A stretch of 64,000 bases of DNA. Source: Ochrobactrum sp. Q0168. Lineage in GTDB: Bacteria > Pseudomonadota > Alphaproteobacteria > Rhizobiales > Rhizobiaceae. Where the stretch lies: contig NZ_JAELXQ010000006.1 of NCBI RefSeq assembly GCF_016427605.1, positions 186,001 to 250,000 on the forward strand, given 5' to 3'. Numbering within the stretch: position 1 is the stretch's first letter; every line of letters begins with the position of its first letter. Made by a program: the position numbers and the translations under genes. The notes below the pieces were generated by a model, which made no database searches, was not told the origin of the DNA, and was given only the letters and a program-made list of their open reading frames with translations. Of the stretch, positions 8,740-17,097 are shown piece by piece.

Positions 8740-9732
8740 TTACAGAATGGTTGTGCAGCGCACTTCGACATCGAGCAGCTGCTTCAGCTCATCATCAAGC
8801 GCCATGACAGTCAGTGTCGCGCCAACCATTTCGAGGGAGGTGAAGTAATTGCCGATATAGGTGCGGTAGATCTTCAGGCCGTGCGCGGTGATTTCCGTTT
8901 CGATCGTATCGTTGAGGATATAGAGTTCGTTTAACGGCGTCGCACCAAGACCGGATATGAGAACGGCGACTTCCGTGCCTTCGGCAAGTTTGTGATCGTC
9001 GAGAACGATGTGGCACATCTCCCGGGCTATCGCGTCAGCGGTCTTGAGCGGTTCCACACGAACTCCAGGTTCGCCATGATGGCCGATACCAACTTCCATA
9101 GTGCCCGGCGCAATTTCGAAATTGGGGTGGCCGACGGCAGGCAAGGTGCAGGGACCAAGGCCGATCCCGATGGAACGGCAATTGTCGATGGCTCTTTGTG
9201 CCGTTGCGCGCACTTCTTCCAGCGTTGCACCGGATGCCGCTTTGGCGCCGCCGATTTTCCACATGAAGATTTCACCGGCCACGCCGCGACGCTTTTCCCG
9301 TTCGTCGACTGGTGCGGAACACACGTCGTCATTGGCGACGACGGTTGCAATTTCGATACCGTCTTTTGCCGCAAGCTTGGCTGCCAGTTTGACGTTCATG
9401 TTGTCGCCAGCATAATTGCCGTAGAGAACCACGACGCCCTTGCCGCCGTTGGATTCCCGAATGGCGTCATGAAAACTTTTTGCCGTCGGTGAAGAGAATA
9501 GCTCTCCAACAGCCACCGCATCGAGCATGTTTTTGCCGGTATAGCCGATGAATGCCGGCTCGTGGCCCGATCCGCCGCCGGTCACCACGCCGACCTTGCC
9601 AACAATGGGCGCATCCTTGGCGACGATGACACGCGGATTTTCAGCCTGACGCACAATGTCGGAATGAGCTTTGACAAAGCCCTTTACAGTGTCCTCAACT
9701 ACTTCGTCGGGGTTGTTGATGAAACGCTGCAT
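8740..9732 (-). CDS. dhaK: Dihydroxyacetone kinase-type subunit DhaK
   Basis: A 330-residue Dak1 domain protein that binds short ketoses covalently through a histidine. Visible marks are the GGGSGHEPAFIGYTG loop near residues 52-66, MLYGN-like VVLYGNYAGDNMN near residue 105, and the GIGHHGEPGV segment near residue 220 that contains the substrate-binding His in this family. ATG 9732 is preceded by GGAGG. With dhaL it would make a ketose 1-phosphate. The gene is divergent from a sugar ABC importer at 10068, suggesting joint regulation. Homologues in Mycobacterium act on L- or D-erythrulose (LerK, DerK), a real alternative here. Confidence 0.92.
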   Translation of the reverse strand: MQRFINNPDEVVEDTVKGFVKAHSDIVRQAENPRVIVAKDAPIVGKVGVVTGGGSGHEPAFIGYTGKNMLDAVAVGELFSSPTAKSFHDAIRESNGGKGVVVLYGNYAGDNMNVKLAAKLAAKDGIEIATVVANDDVCSAPVDEREKRRGVAGEIFMWKIGGAKAASGATLEEVRATAQRAIDNCRSIGIGLGPCTLPAVGHPNFEIAPGTMEVGIGHHGEPGVRVEPLKTADAIAREMCHIVLDDHKLAEGTEVAVLISGLGATPLNELYILNDTIETEITAHGLKIYRTYIGNYFTSLEMVGATLTVMALDDELKQLLDVEVRCTTIL

Positions 9733-10067
9733 GTGGCCTCCTGTCAGATGATCGAGCGCTAGGCTCGGAGGATTTTATAACCATCGCTGATCTTCCCGTC
9801 GAGGGGAAGGCGACCTTTTCGCCGGAGGCAAAAGGGATACGGAAAACAATGGCTCGTCGCGAAAATTCTGTCGTCCCTGAAGTGCTGATTTTATGCCCGA
9901 GGACATGCGGACGAGACGAAGGATGTCACTAAACTCTTGTAATTCTAAAAATACAGTTGTAAATGTGCCGAAGATCTTAATGTGTAAAACGAAAATCATG
10001 GAGTTTCGCACATCGATTTGCGGGCAGGTGAGGTTGCCTGGCCTGATTTTGCTTAGGGAGGAATCTA
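9733..10067. promoter_or_regulatory. Divergent control region between dhaK and the sugar importer
   Basis: A 335-base intergenic region serving both directions. It has an AT-rich core near 9930-10000 with TTGTAA at 9937-9942 and again at 9957-9962, exactly 20 bases (about two helical turns) apart, a spacing that suits a dimeric or tetrameric regulator such as the SorC protein encoded at 15566. The importer gene has a strong AGGGAGGAATC ribosome site before 10068. No core promoter could be named with confidence. Confidence 0.45.
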
Positions 10068-11012
10068 ATGAAAAAATTCGCTACTTTGCTGGCGCTTGCC
10101 GCCTTTGCATTGCCGACTGTCGCAATCGCGCAGGATGCGCCGGGAACGACGAAGAAGGATAGCTATCGCTTCGTTATCGTACCGAAGGTCGTGCATCCCT
10201 GGTTCGACAAGGTGAATGATGGCGCGCAGCAAGCTGCGGCGGCGCTCAAGGCGCAGACCGGCGCGAATGTTGAAATCGTTTATTCGGCTCCGCAGAGCGC
10301 GGATGTCGTACAGCAAAACCAGATCATCGACAGTGCGTTGGCAACACGTCCCGATGGCTTGGCGCTCGACTTGCTCGACCCGTCCGGCAATCGCGCTTCG
10401 CTCGAAGAAGCGCAGGGACAGAAGATTCCGCTCGTCCTGTTCGATTCCGTGCCGCCGGAAGGCATGGCGATCACCCATATCGGTTCCGACTTCTGCGAGC
10501 AGGCAAAGATCGCCGCGCGCCGTCTGGTCGAGGTTCTTGGCGGTGAAGGCGAAGTCGCGATCATGATGGGTGTGCCGACGGCGCCAAATCACTCGATCCG
10601 CGCCGATTGCCATCGTCAGGTTTTCGCCGAGCATCCGGGCATCAAGGTCGTTGCTGAAGGCATCGACAATGACAGCATCGAAACCGCTCAGCAGCAGGCA
10701 GCCGCAATCATGCAGGCCAACCCAAATCTGAAGGGCTGGGTCGCTTCGGATGCCGCAGGCCCGATTGGCATCGGTCAGGCTATTGTCGAAGCTGGCAAGC
10801 AAGGCAAGGTCACGCTCGTCGGCCTCGACAACCTGCCGGAAATGCTGGACATGATCCGCAACGGCGTTGCTGACAGTTCCTCGGCATCGCAGCCGGAATT
10901 GCAGGGTTACTGGTCGGTCATGGTGCTCTGGGCACAGGCAACTGGCGCTCCGGTTCCGGGCTATATCGATACCGGCAACGCATTCCTGACCAAGGAAAAC
11001 GTGGGTAACTAA
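10068..11012 (+). CDS. Sugar ABC transporter periplasmic binding protein (ribose type)
   Basis: A 314-residue periplasmic binding protein of the ribose/galactose (CUT2) class. Residues 1-22 form a signal peptide (cleavage after AIAQ is likely). The pattern VIVPKVVHPWFDKVNDGAQQAA at the N-terminus and SDAAGPIGIGQAIVEAGKQGKV in the C-lobe are typical. Ligand unknown; a small ketose or polyol is suggested by the surrounding DhaK-type kinases. Transcription into the ATPase gene passes a strong hairpin at 11035. Confidence 0.92.
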   Translation: MKKFATLLALAAFALPTVAIAQDAPGTTKKDSYRFVIVPKVVHPWFDKVNDGAQQAAAALKAQTGANVEIVYSAPQSADVVQQNQIIDSALATRPDGLALDLLDPSGNRASLEEAQGQKIPLVLFDSVPPEGMAITHIGSDFCEQAKIAARRLVEVLGGEGEVAIMMGVPTAPNHSIRADCHRQVFAEHPGIKVVAEGIDNDSIETAQQQAAAIMQANPNLKGWVASDAAGPIGIGQAIVEAGKQGKVTLVGLDNLPEMLDMIRNGVADSSSASQPELQGYWSVMVLWAQATGAPVPGYIDTGNAFLTKENVGN

Positions 11013-11034
11013 TCCCACCGATCACGCTGTAGGA

Positions 11035-11053
11035 GCGCGGAGTCTCTCCGCGC
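11035..11053 (+). terminator. Intra-operon hairpin after the binding-protein gene
   Basis: Perfect 8-base arms GCGCGGAG/CTCCGCGC around TCT, followed by TTCCTTTG. Such hairpins between binding-protein and ATPase genes commonly stabilise or partly terminate transcripts so that more binding protein than transporter is made. That role is inferred. Confidence 0.6.
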
Positions 11054-11087
11054 TTCCTTTGTCCAATGCTGTCCAGGATGTCCCTCT

Positions 11088-12587
11088 ATGGCTTATCTTG
11101 AAACGCGCGGCCTCGGCAGGGATTTTCCCGGTGTGACCGCTCTGGATGGGGTCGATCTCCAGATTGAGCTCGGACGCACCCATATTCTCGCTGGGGAGAA
11201 CGGCGCGGGTAAATCCACCCTCGTGAAAATTCTGACCGGGACCGATCACGCATCGCGCGGTCAGGTTCTGATCGATGGGCGCGATCCTGTCTCCGATCCG
11301 ACGCTCTATAAGAATGTGGCCTATGTTCCGCAGGAACTGACCCTGTTCCCACAGATGAGTGTGGCCGAAAACCTGTTCATGCCATTCAGCCGGACAGGTC
11401 ACGGCGGTTTTCTGGTCAATCGCACCGCATTGATGGAAGAGGCCAAAACCTATCTGGATCGGTTCGGTATCGAAGCGCATCCCCATCAGTTGGTCGCCAA
11501 TATATCGGTATCCGATCAGCAGCTTTTGCAAATCGCGCGCGCCTGCACCAATTCTCAGATGAAGGTTCTCATTCTGGATGAGCCAACATCGTCACTGACG
11601 CGTGTCGAGGTGGAGCGCGTTTTCAAGGTTATTCGAAGCCTGCTCGACCGCGACCATGCGATTGTGTTCATCAGTCACAAGATGGATGAAGTCTTCCAGA
11701 TCGGGGATGATTATACGATCCTTCGCAATGGCACAAAGATTGAGAGCGGCAAGATCAGCGACGTGACGGAGGCGGATCTTATCCGCGCCATGTCTGGCCG
11801 CGATCTCGCGCTGGACGAGCATTTCCGACCGACGGGCGCGACCGGCGCGCCGATCATGGAAGTTCGAGGACTTTCGGGTCCGAGATTTGAGGATGTCAGC
11901 TTCGATCTGCGCAAGGGCGAGATTCTCGGGTTTGCTGGTCTGGTCGGCGCTGGGCGTTCGGAAGTCATGCAGACCATCTTCGGTTTTCTCAAGGCTCGAG
12001 CCGGAAGCGTGAAGGTCGAGGGCAAGGATTGGACGTTGAACGACACGTCGCGTTCTGTGGCGGGCGGCATGCTCTATCTTTCGGAAGAGCGTAAACACCA
12101 CGGGATTTTTCCGCTGCTGTCGCTGCGCGAGAATATCGGTCTGTCGGTGCTTTCACTGACCAGCGGTTCGCTTGGCATCAACGACCGGCGCGAACGTAAC
12201 ATCGTTCAGAAGATCATCGACGATTACGGTATCCGCACCTCCGGCATGGGCAAGCGCATATCGCAGCTTTCGGGCGGTAATCAACAAAAGGCGATTATCG
12301 GGCGCGCCATGGCAACGCGGCCGCGTGTGCTGATCTTCGATGAACCGACCAAGGGCATCGATATTCGCACCAAGACCGAAATCTATCGGATCATGAAGAA
12401 TCTGGCCGAGGAGGGCGTGGGTGTCATCCTGGTTTCCTCGGAACTGAACGAATTGAAGAAATGCGCAAGCCGTATCGTCACGATGCATAATGGGCGCATC
12501 ACTGGCGACTATGACGCCACCGAAACCAACAATGAAACACTCGTAGGCGCGATCTTTGGAACAGAGGTAAAAGCCGATGCAAACTAA
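11088..12587 (+). CDS. Sugar ABC transporter ATPase, RbsA type (two NBDs)
   Basis: A 499-residue tandem ABC ATPase for a ribose-type importer. The first domain has Walker A GENGAGKST near residue 37, an atypical signature ISVSDQQLLQIARA and Walker B VLILDEPTSSL; the second has a degenerate Walker A (GLVGAGRSE) as usual in this family, signature LSGGNQQKAIIGRA and Walker B VLIFDEPTKGID. It ends eleven bases inside the start of the permease gene, showing coupling. The loss of LSGG in domain 1 is common in RbsA-like proteins. Confidence 0.93.
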   Translation: MAYLETRGLGRDFPGVTALDGVDLQIELGRTHILAGENGAGKSTLVKILTGTDHASRGQVLIDGRDPVSDPTLYKNVAYVPQELTLFPQMSVAENLFMPFSRTGHGGFLVNRTALMEEAKTYLDRFGIEAHPHQLVANISVSDQQLLQIARACTNSQMKVLILDEPTSSLTRVEVERVFKVIRSLLDRDHAIVFISHKMDEVFQIGDDYTILRNGTKIESGKISDVTEADLIRAMSGRDLALDEHFRPTGATGAPIMEVRGLSGPRFEDVSFDLRKGEILGFAGLVGAGRSEVMQTIFGFLKARAGSVKVEGKDWTLNDTSRSVAGGMLYLSEERKHHGIFPLLSLRENIGLSVLSLTSGSLGINDRRERNIVQKIIDDYGIRTSGMGKRISQLSGGNQQKAIIGRAMATRPRVLIFDEPTKGIDIRTKTEIYRIMKNLAEEGVGVILVSSELNELKKCASRIVTMHNGRITGDYDATETNNETLVGAIFGTEVKADAN

Positions 12588-13542
12588 ACCGCTTTCCAAT
12601 CTGATACGCACGCCGCTTGCAGGCGTATTCTTTGCCCTTCTGGTGATTTTCATCCTGTCGGCGGTGATCTCACCTTACTTCCTCACGCCATATAATCTTT
12701 CGGTTGTTGCACGCGGATTGGCCTTTGTGGGGCTCATTACCATTGCCCAGTCCATGCTCATGGTATTGGGAGAACTCGATCTGTCGCTTGGCGTCATCGG
12801 CGGCTTGTGCGGTGTCGTCTCCGGTATCCTGATGGTCAAGCTGGGAATCGAGCCTTATACCGCCATGCTTCTGGCGCTGTGTCTCGGTGCTTGCCTCGGC
12901 CTGCTCAACGGCCTGCTGGTTACTGTCCTCGGCTTGCATTCGCTGGTTCTCACTATCGGTACAGCGGGTATTTTCGGCGGAGCCAATCTGGTGCTGACGC
13001 GCGGTGTCGCGATTACTGGCATCCCGCGTGATGTACAGTTTCTTGGACGTGGTGATCTCGTTGGTGTTCCGGTGCCGTTTCTGGTGATGATTGCCGCACT
13101 TCTGGTTGCAACCTTCGTGATGCTGAAAACGCCGTTTGGTCGCTATATGTACGCGATCGGCAACAATCGTGACGGTGCGCGTATGCTGGGTATTCGCGTC
13201 AATCGTGTGCGCCTTCTGGTGTTCGTCTTGGCGGGCGCTATCGCGGCACTGGCCGGGGTATTGATGGTGGCGCGTCTGGGAACGGCACAGCCGTCCATCG
13301 GCGATAGCTGGGTTCTGGCCCCGATTGCAGCCTCTGTCATTGGTGGTGTCGCCACCACGGGCGGCATCGGCAGCCCGATTGGAGCGATCCTCGGCGCGGG
13401 TATCATCGCGATCATCGAAAACATCATCGTGCTGTTTGGTGTCTCGCCTTACTGGCAGGGGATTGTATCCGGTGCGATTGTGGTTCTCGCTATTTCCTTT
13501 GATGCAATCTCGCGCCGCTATCTGCGACGCGATGCCAACTAG
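12577..13542 (+). CDS. Sugar ABC transporter permease, RbsC type
   Basis: A 321-residue inner-membrane protein with eight to ten hydrophobic segments and the family motifs GELDLSLGVIGGLCG near residue 66 and YAIGNNRDGARMLGIRVNRVR near residue 190, the loop contacting the ATPase. It overlaps the ATPase gene by eleven bases and closes the importer. A palindromic repeat element fills the space to the next kinase gene. Confidence 0.93.
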   Translation: MQTKPLSNLIRTPLAGVFFALLVIFILSAVISPYFLTPYNLSVVARGLAFVGLITIAQSMLMVLGELDLSLGVIGGLCGVVSGILMVKLGIEPYTAMLLALCLGACLGLLNGLLVTVLGLHSLVLTIGTAGIFGGANLVLTRGVAITGIPRDVQFLGRGDLVGVPVPFLVMIAALLVATFVMLKTPFGRYMYAIGNNRDGARMLGIRVNRVRLLVFVLAGAIAALAGVLMVARLGTAQPSIGDSWVLAPIAASVIGGVATTGGIGSPIGAILGAGIIAIIENIIVLFGVSPYWQGIVSGAIVVLAISFDAISRRYLRRDAN

Positions 13543-13640
13543 AGCATTTCCAGCAAAAGTACGTAGCGGTTTTGCGTCGGATAATGCGTAAAAACAAATA
13601 GATAGCGGTTCTCCGATTCCGTTTTAACCGGAACCGCTCT
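13543..13640. repeat. Rhizobiales-type intergenic palindromic repeat (RIME-like)
   Basis: Begins AGAGCATTTCCAGCAAAAG and ends with a dyad AGCGGTTC (13604-13611)/GAACCGCT (13631-13638) followed by TAAAT. The phrasing resembles the short palindromic intergenic elements common in Rhizobiales genomes; related but not identical elements lie at 59488 and 63881. It sits between permease and kinase genes and could act as an mRNA hairpin. Confidence 0.55.
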
Positions 13641-13675
13641 AAATCCGTCGCTAAAGTTTGATGAGAGATACGAAC

Positions 13676-15445
13676 ATGAATGAACAGATCAGAACAAAAA
13701 AGCTGATTAATGCGCCGGGAAACATTATTGCGGAATTGATCGAAGGCATGGTCGGCGCTCATCCCGATATATTGCGCGTCGAAGGCGAAACGGGGCGTGC
13801 GGTGGTGGCCGTCGATGGTCCGCGTGACGGCAAGGTCGGTATCGTTGTGGGTGGGGGCTCGGGACATGAGCCTGCTTTTGCTGGTTATGTCGGTCGCGGA
13901 CTGGCCGATGCTGCGGCGGTTGGCAATATTTTCGCCTCGCCATCGCCATCGCATATAGCCGAGGCGGCGCGCGCGGCGGATGGCGGTGTCGGCGTTCTCA
14001 TGCTTTACGGCAATTACACCGGCGATGTACTGAACTTTACAATGGCTGCGGAAGAACTGGCTCAGAGTGGCATGGACGTGCGCCATGTGGCTGTCGCCGA
14101 CGATGTGGCTTCCGCACCGCCGGAGCGGAAGACGGAACGGCGCGGCATTGCAGGTGATTTCTTCGTATTCAAGGTTGCAGGGGCCGCCGCCGATCTCGGT
14201 GAACCACTGGCGCGCGTTGAAGCACTTGCGCAGGCCGCGAACGAGGCCACGCGTTCCATGGGGGTTGCGCTCAGCCCATGTTCCTTGCCGCAGACCGGCA
14301 AGCCGAATTTCACCATCGGCGACGAGGATATGGAAATCGGCATGGGGCTGCATGGCGAGCCGGGTATCCGTCGCGAAAAGCTTGCGCCTGCCGATGCCGT
14401 CACCGACGAATTGATGGCATCCATTCTGGAAGAACTGGCCCTCAAGCGCGGTGACCGCGTTGCAGTTCTGGTCAATGGACTTGGCGCAACATCGCAGATC
14501 GAGCTCTATCTGGTTTTCCGCCGCGTCAAGCAGTTGCTGGATGCCAAGGGCGTGAGCATCCACGCGTCCTGGGTGGGCGAATATGCAACATCGCTCGAAA
14601 TGGCTGGCGCTTCCATTACGCTGATGAAGCTCGACGATACATTGCAGGCGCTGCTCGACCATCCGTGTCATACGCCCGCGCTGACGGTTGGCGCCGTGCA
14701 GCCGAAGGCGCGTCTGGCCGGTCGCAGCCACAAGGTGGAACATGCTGCAGAAACTCGCGAGCCCGCCCATGATGCGCCGCGTGAGCTAATCAAGGAAGGC
14801 GATGTTACGCCCGCCATTTTCAAGATCATGATGGCCAATGTCGGCGAGCAGATCATCGCCGAGAAAAACTGGCTATCGGAGCTGGACGGCGTTATCGGCG
14901 ACGGCGATCACGGCATCACGATGGAGATCGGCTGGAAGGCTGTGCAGCACGCGCTGGAAGACGCACCGGAAGACGAAACCATTGAAGCCATCTGCAAGCG
15001 CATGGCCAAGGCATTTCTCGACGCGGTGGGTGCATCCTCGGGACCGCTCTACGCGACGGCATTCCTGCGCGCTGGCACTGCGGTCAGCAACCGCCTGAAC
15101 CTTGATGGCGTGGGCATGGCCGATTGGCTGGCGGCGGCGTGTCAGGGCATTCGTGATCGGGGCCGCGCCGAGCCGGGCGATAAGACCATGATCGATGCGT
15201 GGGTTCCCGCTGTGGCTGCCGCTGCGGAGGCCGCAAAGCAGGGCCGCTCGACGCTGGATGTCCTTCTTGCGGCTCGTGATGGTGCAGAAGCCGGTATGAA
15301 ATCGACGGCTGCCATGGAATCGCGTCGTGGTCGTTCCGCCAAACTCGGCGAGCGTTCAGTGGGCCACATCGATCCCGGCGCAGCATCGACATTTGTGACG
15401 CTGCGCGCCATGGCGGAAGCCTTGCAGACCGCTGCGAAGAAGTAA
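13676..15445 (+). CDS. Fused DhaK-DhaL ketose kinase
   Basis: A 589-residue single-chain kinase. Residues about 5-335 are a DhaK domain (VGGGSGHEPAFAGY, LYGNYTGDVLNF, GMGLHGEPGIR with the substrate-binding His) and residues about 380-589 a DhaL domain (ELDGVIGDGDHGITMEIG, GASSGPLYATAF, GERSVGHIDPGAAS). ATG 13676 follows a GAGAGA site; upstream starts at 13658 and 13661 are also open. This ATP-dependent layout matches eukaryote-type dihydroxyacetone kinases and the erythrulose kinases LerK/DerK. A second DhaK-type kinase is encoded at 8088-9732, so the two probably act on different ketoses. Product would be dihydroxyacetone phosphate or an erythrulose phosphate. Confidence 0.92.
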   Translation: MNEQIRTKKLINAPGNIIAELIEGMVGAHPDILRVEGETGRAVVAVDGPRDGKVGIVVGGGSGHEPAFAGYVGRGLADAAAVGNIFASPSPSHIAEAARAADGGVGVLMLYGNYTGDVLNFTMAAEELAQSGMDVRHVAVADDVASAPPERKTERRGIAGDFFVFKVAGAAADLGEPLARVEALAQAANEATRSMGVALSPCSLPQTGKPNFTIGDEDMEIGMGLHGEPGIRREKLAPADAVTDELMASILEELALKRGDRVAVLVNGLGATSQIELYLVFRRVKQLLDAKGVSIHASWVGEYATSLEMAGASITLMKLDDTLQALLDHPCHTPALTVGAVQPKARLAGRSHKVEHAAETREPAHDAPRELIKEGDVTPAIFKIMMANVGEQIIAEKNWLSELDGVIGDGDHGITMEIGWKAVQHALEDAPEDETIEAICKRMAKAFLDAVGASSGPLYATAFLRAGTAVSNRLNLDGVGMADWLAAACQGIRDRGRAEPGDKTMIDAWVPAVAAAAEAAKQGRSTLDVLLAARDGAEAGMKSTAAMESRRGRSAKLGERSVGHIDPGAASTFVTLRAMAEALQTAAKK

Positions 15446-15506
15446 GAATTGCTGGAGAGTTTCCCTACAGGCGTCTTCGTTGGGCCACCTCTATGTTTAG
15501 TTTTAC

Positions 15507-15547
15507 GCATGTCTCCCGAAGCCCGTTCCTATTTTCGGGAGACATGC
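15507..15547. terminator. Inverted repeat between convergent kinase and SorC genes
   Basis: Perfect 14-base arms (GCATGTCTCCCGAA at 15507-15520, complement at 15534-15547) with a 13-base loop. A second hairpin (TTGTTGCAG/CTGCAACAA, 15550-15586) reaches into the end of the SorC gene. Together they probably stop transcription from both sides. Confidence 0.6.
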
Positions 15548-15565
15548 TCTTGTTGCAGAGGCTGC

Positions 15566-16522
15566 TTAACGCGGCCCCTGCAACAAGGCCCGGGCTACGC
15601 CTTCATTGGTGACGAGACGATTGACATAGCCGCCGCGCAATATGGCGCGGATGATTGGAATTTTATTGAGACCACCAGAAACGAGTACCGAGACGGGTTT
15701 GAGTTTGAGCTTGTCCGGCGGCAGGGCAATGATTGAATCATTGAGAAAATGTTCGATTGGTCGTCCCTGAGCGTCGAGAAAACAACCCATAAATTCTCCG
15801 ACGGCGCCAAGTTTCAGCACCGTATCGAGATTATCTTTGACAACCCGGATATGTGTCAGTGACGTTTCTTGCGTCAGCGGGCCGCATGAAACAAGCCCGA
15901 TATCAGCAATTTCTGTTCTCGCCAGAACATCGGTCAGTTCATCATTGAGCAGCAGCGCATTGCGGCTTTCCGGGTTTGCGCAATAGATCGGCGCGGTCAG
16001 GTAGTGACATTCCACGCCCAATGCACGGGCAAAATCAGTGGCAACTTCGAATGTGTTTGTCGCCGAACCACTGGTGACGCCGCCTGTCAATCCGACCACC
16101 CAGCTCTCCGGCTTGGGACGTAGATGGAGCCTGCGGACGGCAAAGCTCAAGGTTCTGCCAGAGCCGATCCCGACGCCCATGTCGCGCCCTTCAATCAGTT
16201 CCGACGCCATCGTGCCTGCGGCTTCGCCGATAACCCGTTTCTGCTCGATATAATCGTCGAGATCGGGCACGACGACCGCCTCGACCAGATCGTATCGCGC
16301 CGCAACCTTCTCAGCCAGTTCAATGCAGTCGGTCAATGGCAGGTTGACGTTGACCTGCACCTGCCCCGACTCGCGCACATGCCCGATGATCTTGTTGACC
16401 TTGAGCCGGGTGATGTTCATCCGCTGTGCAATTTCTTGCTGGGTCTGCCCACCGATAAAATAGAGCCAGGCAACGCGCGCGCGCTCAAGCTCGTCATCCA
16501 GCGATCCGAAATCCTCGTTCAT
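15566..16522 (-). CDS. SorC-family transcriptional regulator
   Basis: A 318-residue regulator with an N-terminal helix-turn-helix (GGQTQQEIAQRMNITRLKVNKIIGHVRE, about residues 25-52) and a C-terminal sugar-phosphate-binding domain (GVGIGSGRTLSFAVRRL near residue 116, GLTGGVTSGSATNTFEVA, and the closing LVTNEGVARALL). SorC proteins usually sense a phosphorylated sugar. ATG 16522 has AAGG seven bases upstream; a GTG at 16537 is also in frame. It is related to EryD in this window. It probably controls the kinase/importer genes or fbp-fba, which flank it. Confidence 0.9.
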   Translation of the reverse strand: MNEDFGSLDDELERARVAWLYFIGGQTQQEIAQRMNITRLKVNKIIGHVRESGQVQVNVNLPLTDCIELAEKVAARYDLVEAVVVPDLDDYIEQKRVIGEAAGTMASELIEGRDMGVGIGSGRTLSFAVRRLHLRPKPESWVVGLTGGVTSGSATNTFEVATDFARALGVECHYLTAPIYCANPESRNALLLNDELTDVLARTEIADIGLVSCGPLTQETSLTHIRVVKDNLDTVLKLGAVGEFMGCFLDAQGRPIEHFLNDSIIALPPDKLKLKPVSVLVSGGLNKIPIIRAILRGGYVNRLVTNEGVARALLQGPR

Positions 16523-16537
16523 TTCCGTGCCTTGCAC

Positions 16538-17097
16538 ATTGCGCGCGCCTTCAGCTGCGATCTATCTCGAAACAGTATCTCCACTCATAGCAGGCATATC
16601 AATGCTGGCAACCGGCCAGTTTCGCAACGGCAGGACCCTTGTTCATGCATGGAATGGAATATGGTCGGTTTGAGAAGCATGATCGCCGCAATGAGGCAGT
16701 GACTCGCTTTACAACCTCGGTTCAACCTTGAATCTCTACGAAGAGGCGATGTGGTTGAAACATAATGTTTCCAAGGAGATGGCAGAATTTCACTGATCAC
16801 GAAATAAAAAAATTGAACACAAAATCACATTTAAATCGTTATAATGTTATAGCCACGTTGTTAATATCTCAGGATGATGTTAGTGGGCTGGGGCCCGCTG
16901 ACCTTTCTCACGAATATGCGTGCGGCAGGCAAAAAATCAGTGATTGGCAAGGAGGTTGCCGCCATGAATTTCGCCTCGCCCGTATCCGACATGCTGCAAC
17001 TGGCAGACTGCATCCAAGACGACGTGATTGGCATGAACGGCTCGACGCTTCCTCGTCGATGCTCGGCGAAATTTCTTCTGGAGCAAGGTAAATAATA
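16538..17097. promoter_or_regulatory. Control region between SorC gene and fbp
   Basis: A 560-base region without a convincing gene. It holds a near-perfect palindrome GAAACAT-A-ATGTTTC at 16757-16771; an AT-rich stretch with ACAAAATCACAT at 16819-16830, the same element found duplicated and inverted before the ery-locus deoR gene (21366-21404); and TATAAT at 16840-16845, the best -10 candidate for fbp. The shared element suggests that fbp-fba belong to the DeoR regulon, an inference. Confidence 0.5.
16874..17095 (+). CDS. Doubtful small ORF just upstream of fbp
   Basis: An open frame of 73 codons beginning at the ATG 16874 or 16877, behind AGGATG, and ending two bases before the fbp start. 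The position, in phase with a plausible promoter at 16840, would suit a leader gene coupled to fbp, but the sequence resembles no family I know and may simply be an open leader. Kept at low confidence. Confidence 0.2.
   Translation: MMLVGWGPLTFLTNMRAAGKKSVIGKEVAAMNFASPVSDMLQLADCIQDDVIGMNGSTLPRRCSAKFLLEQGK

Noticed and set aside
10065-11018. Long open frame of 317 codons on the minus strand
   Set aside because: It mirrors the binding-protein gene on the other strand, which has a signal peptide, ribosome site and family motifs; the mirror frame has none.
13490-14770. 426-codon minus-strand frame over the fused kinase
   Set aside because: Shadow of the DhaK domain; no start site or recognisable motif.
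16874-17095. Treating the small ORF before fbp as a firm gene
   Set aside because: No family, weak ribosome site and location inside a likely leader; listed only at low confidence.
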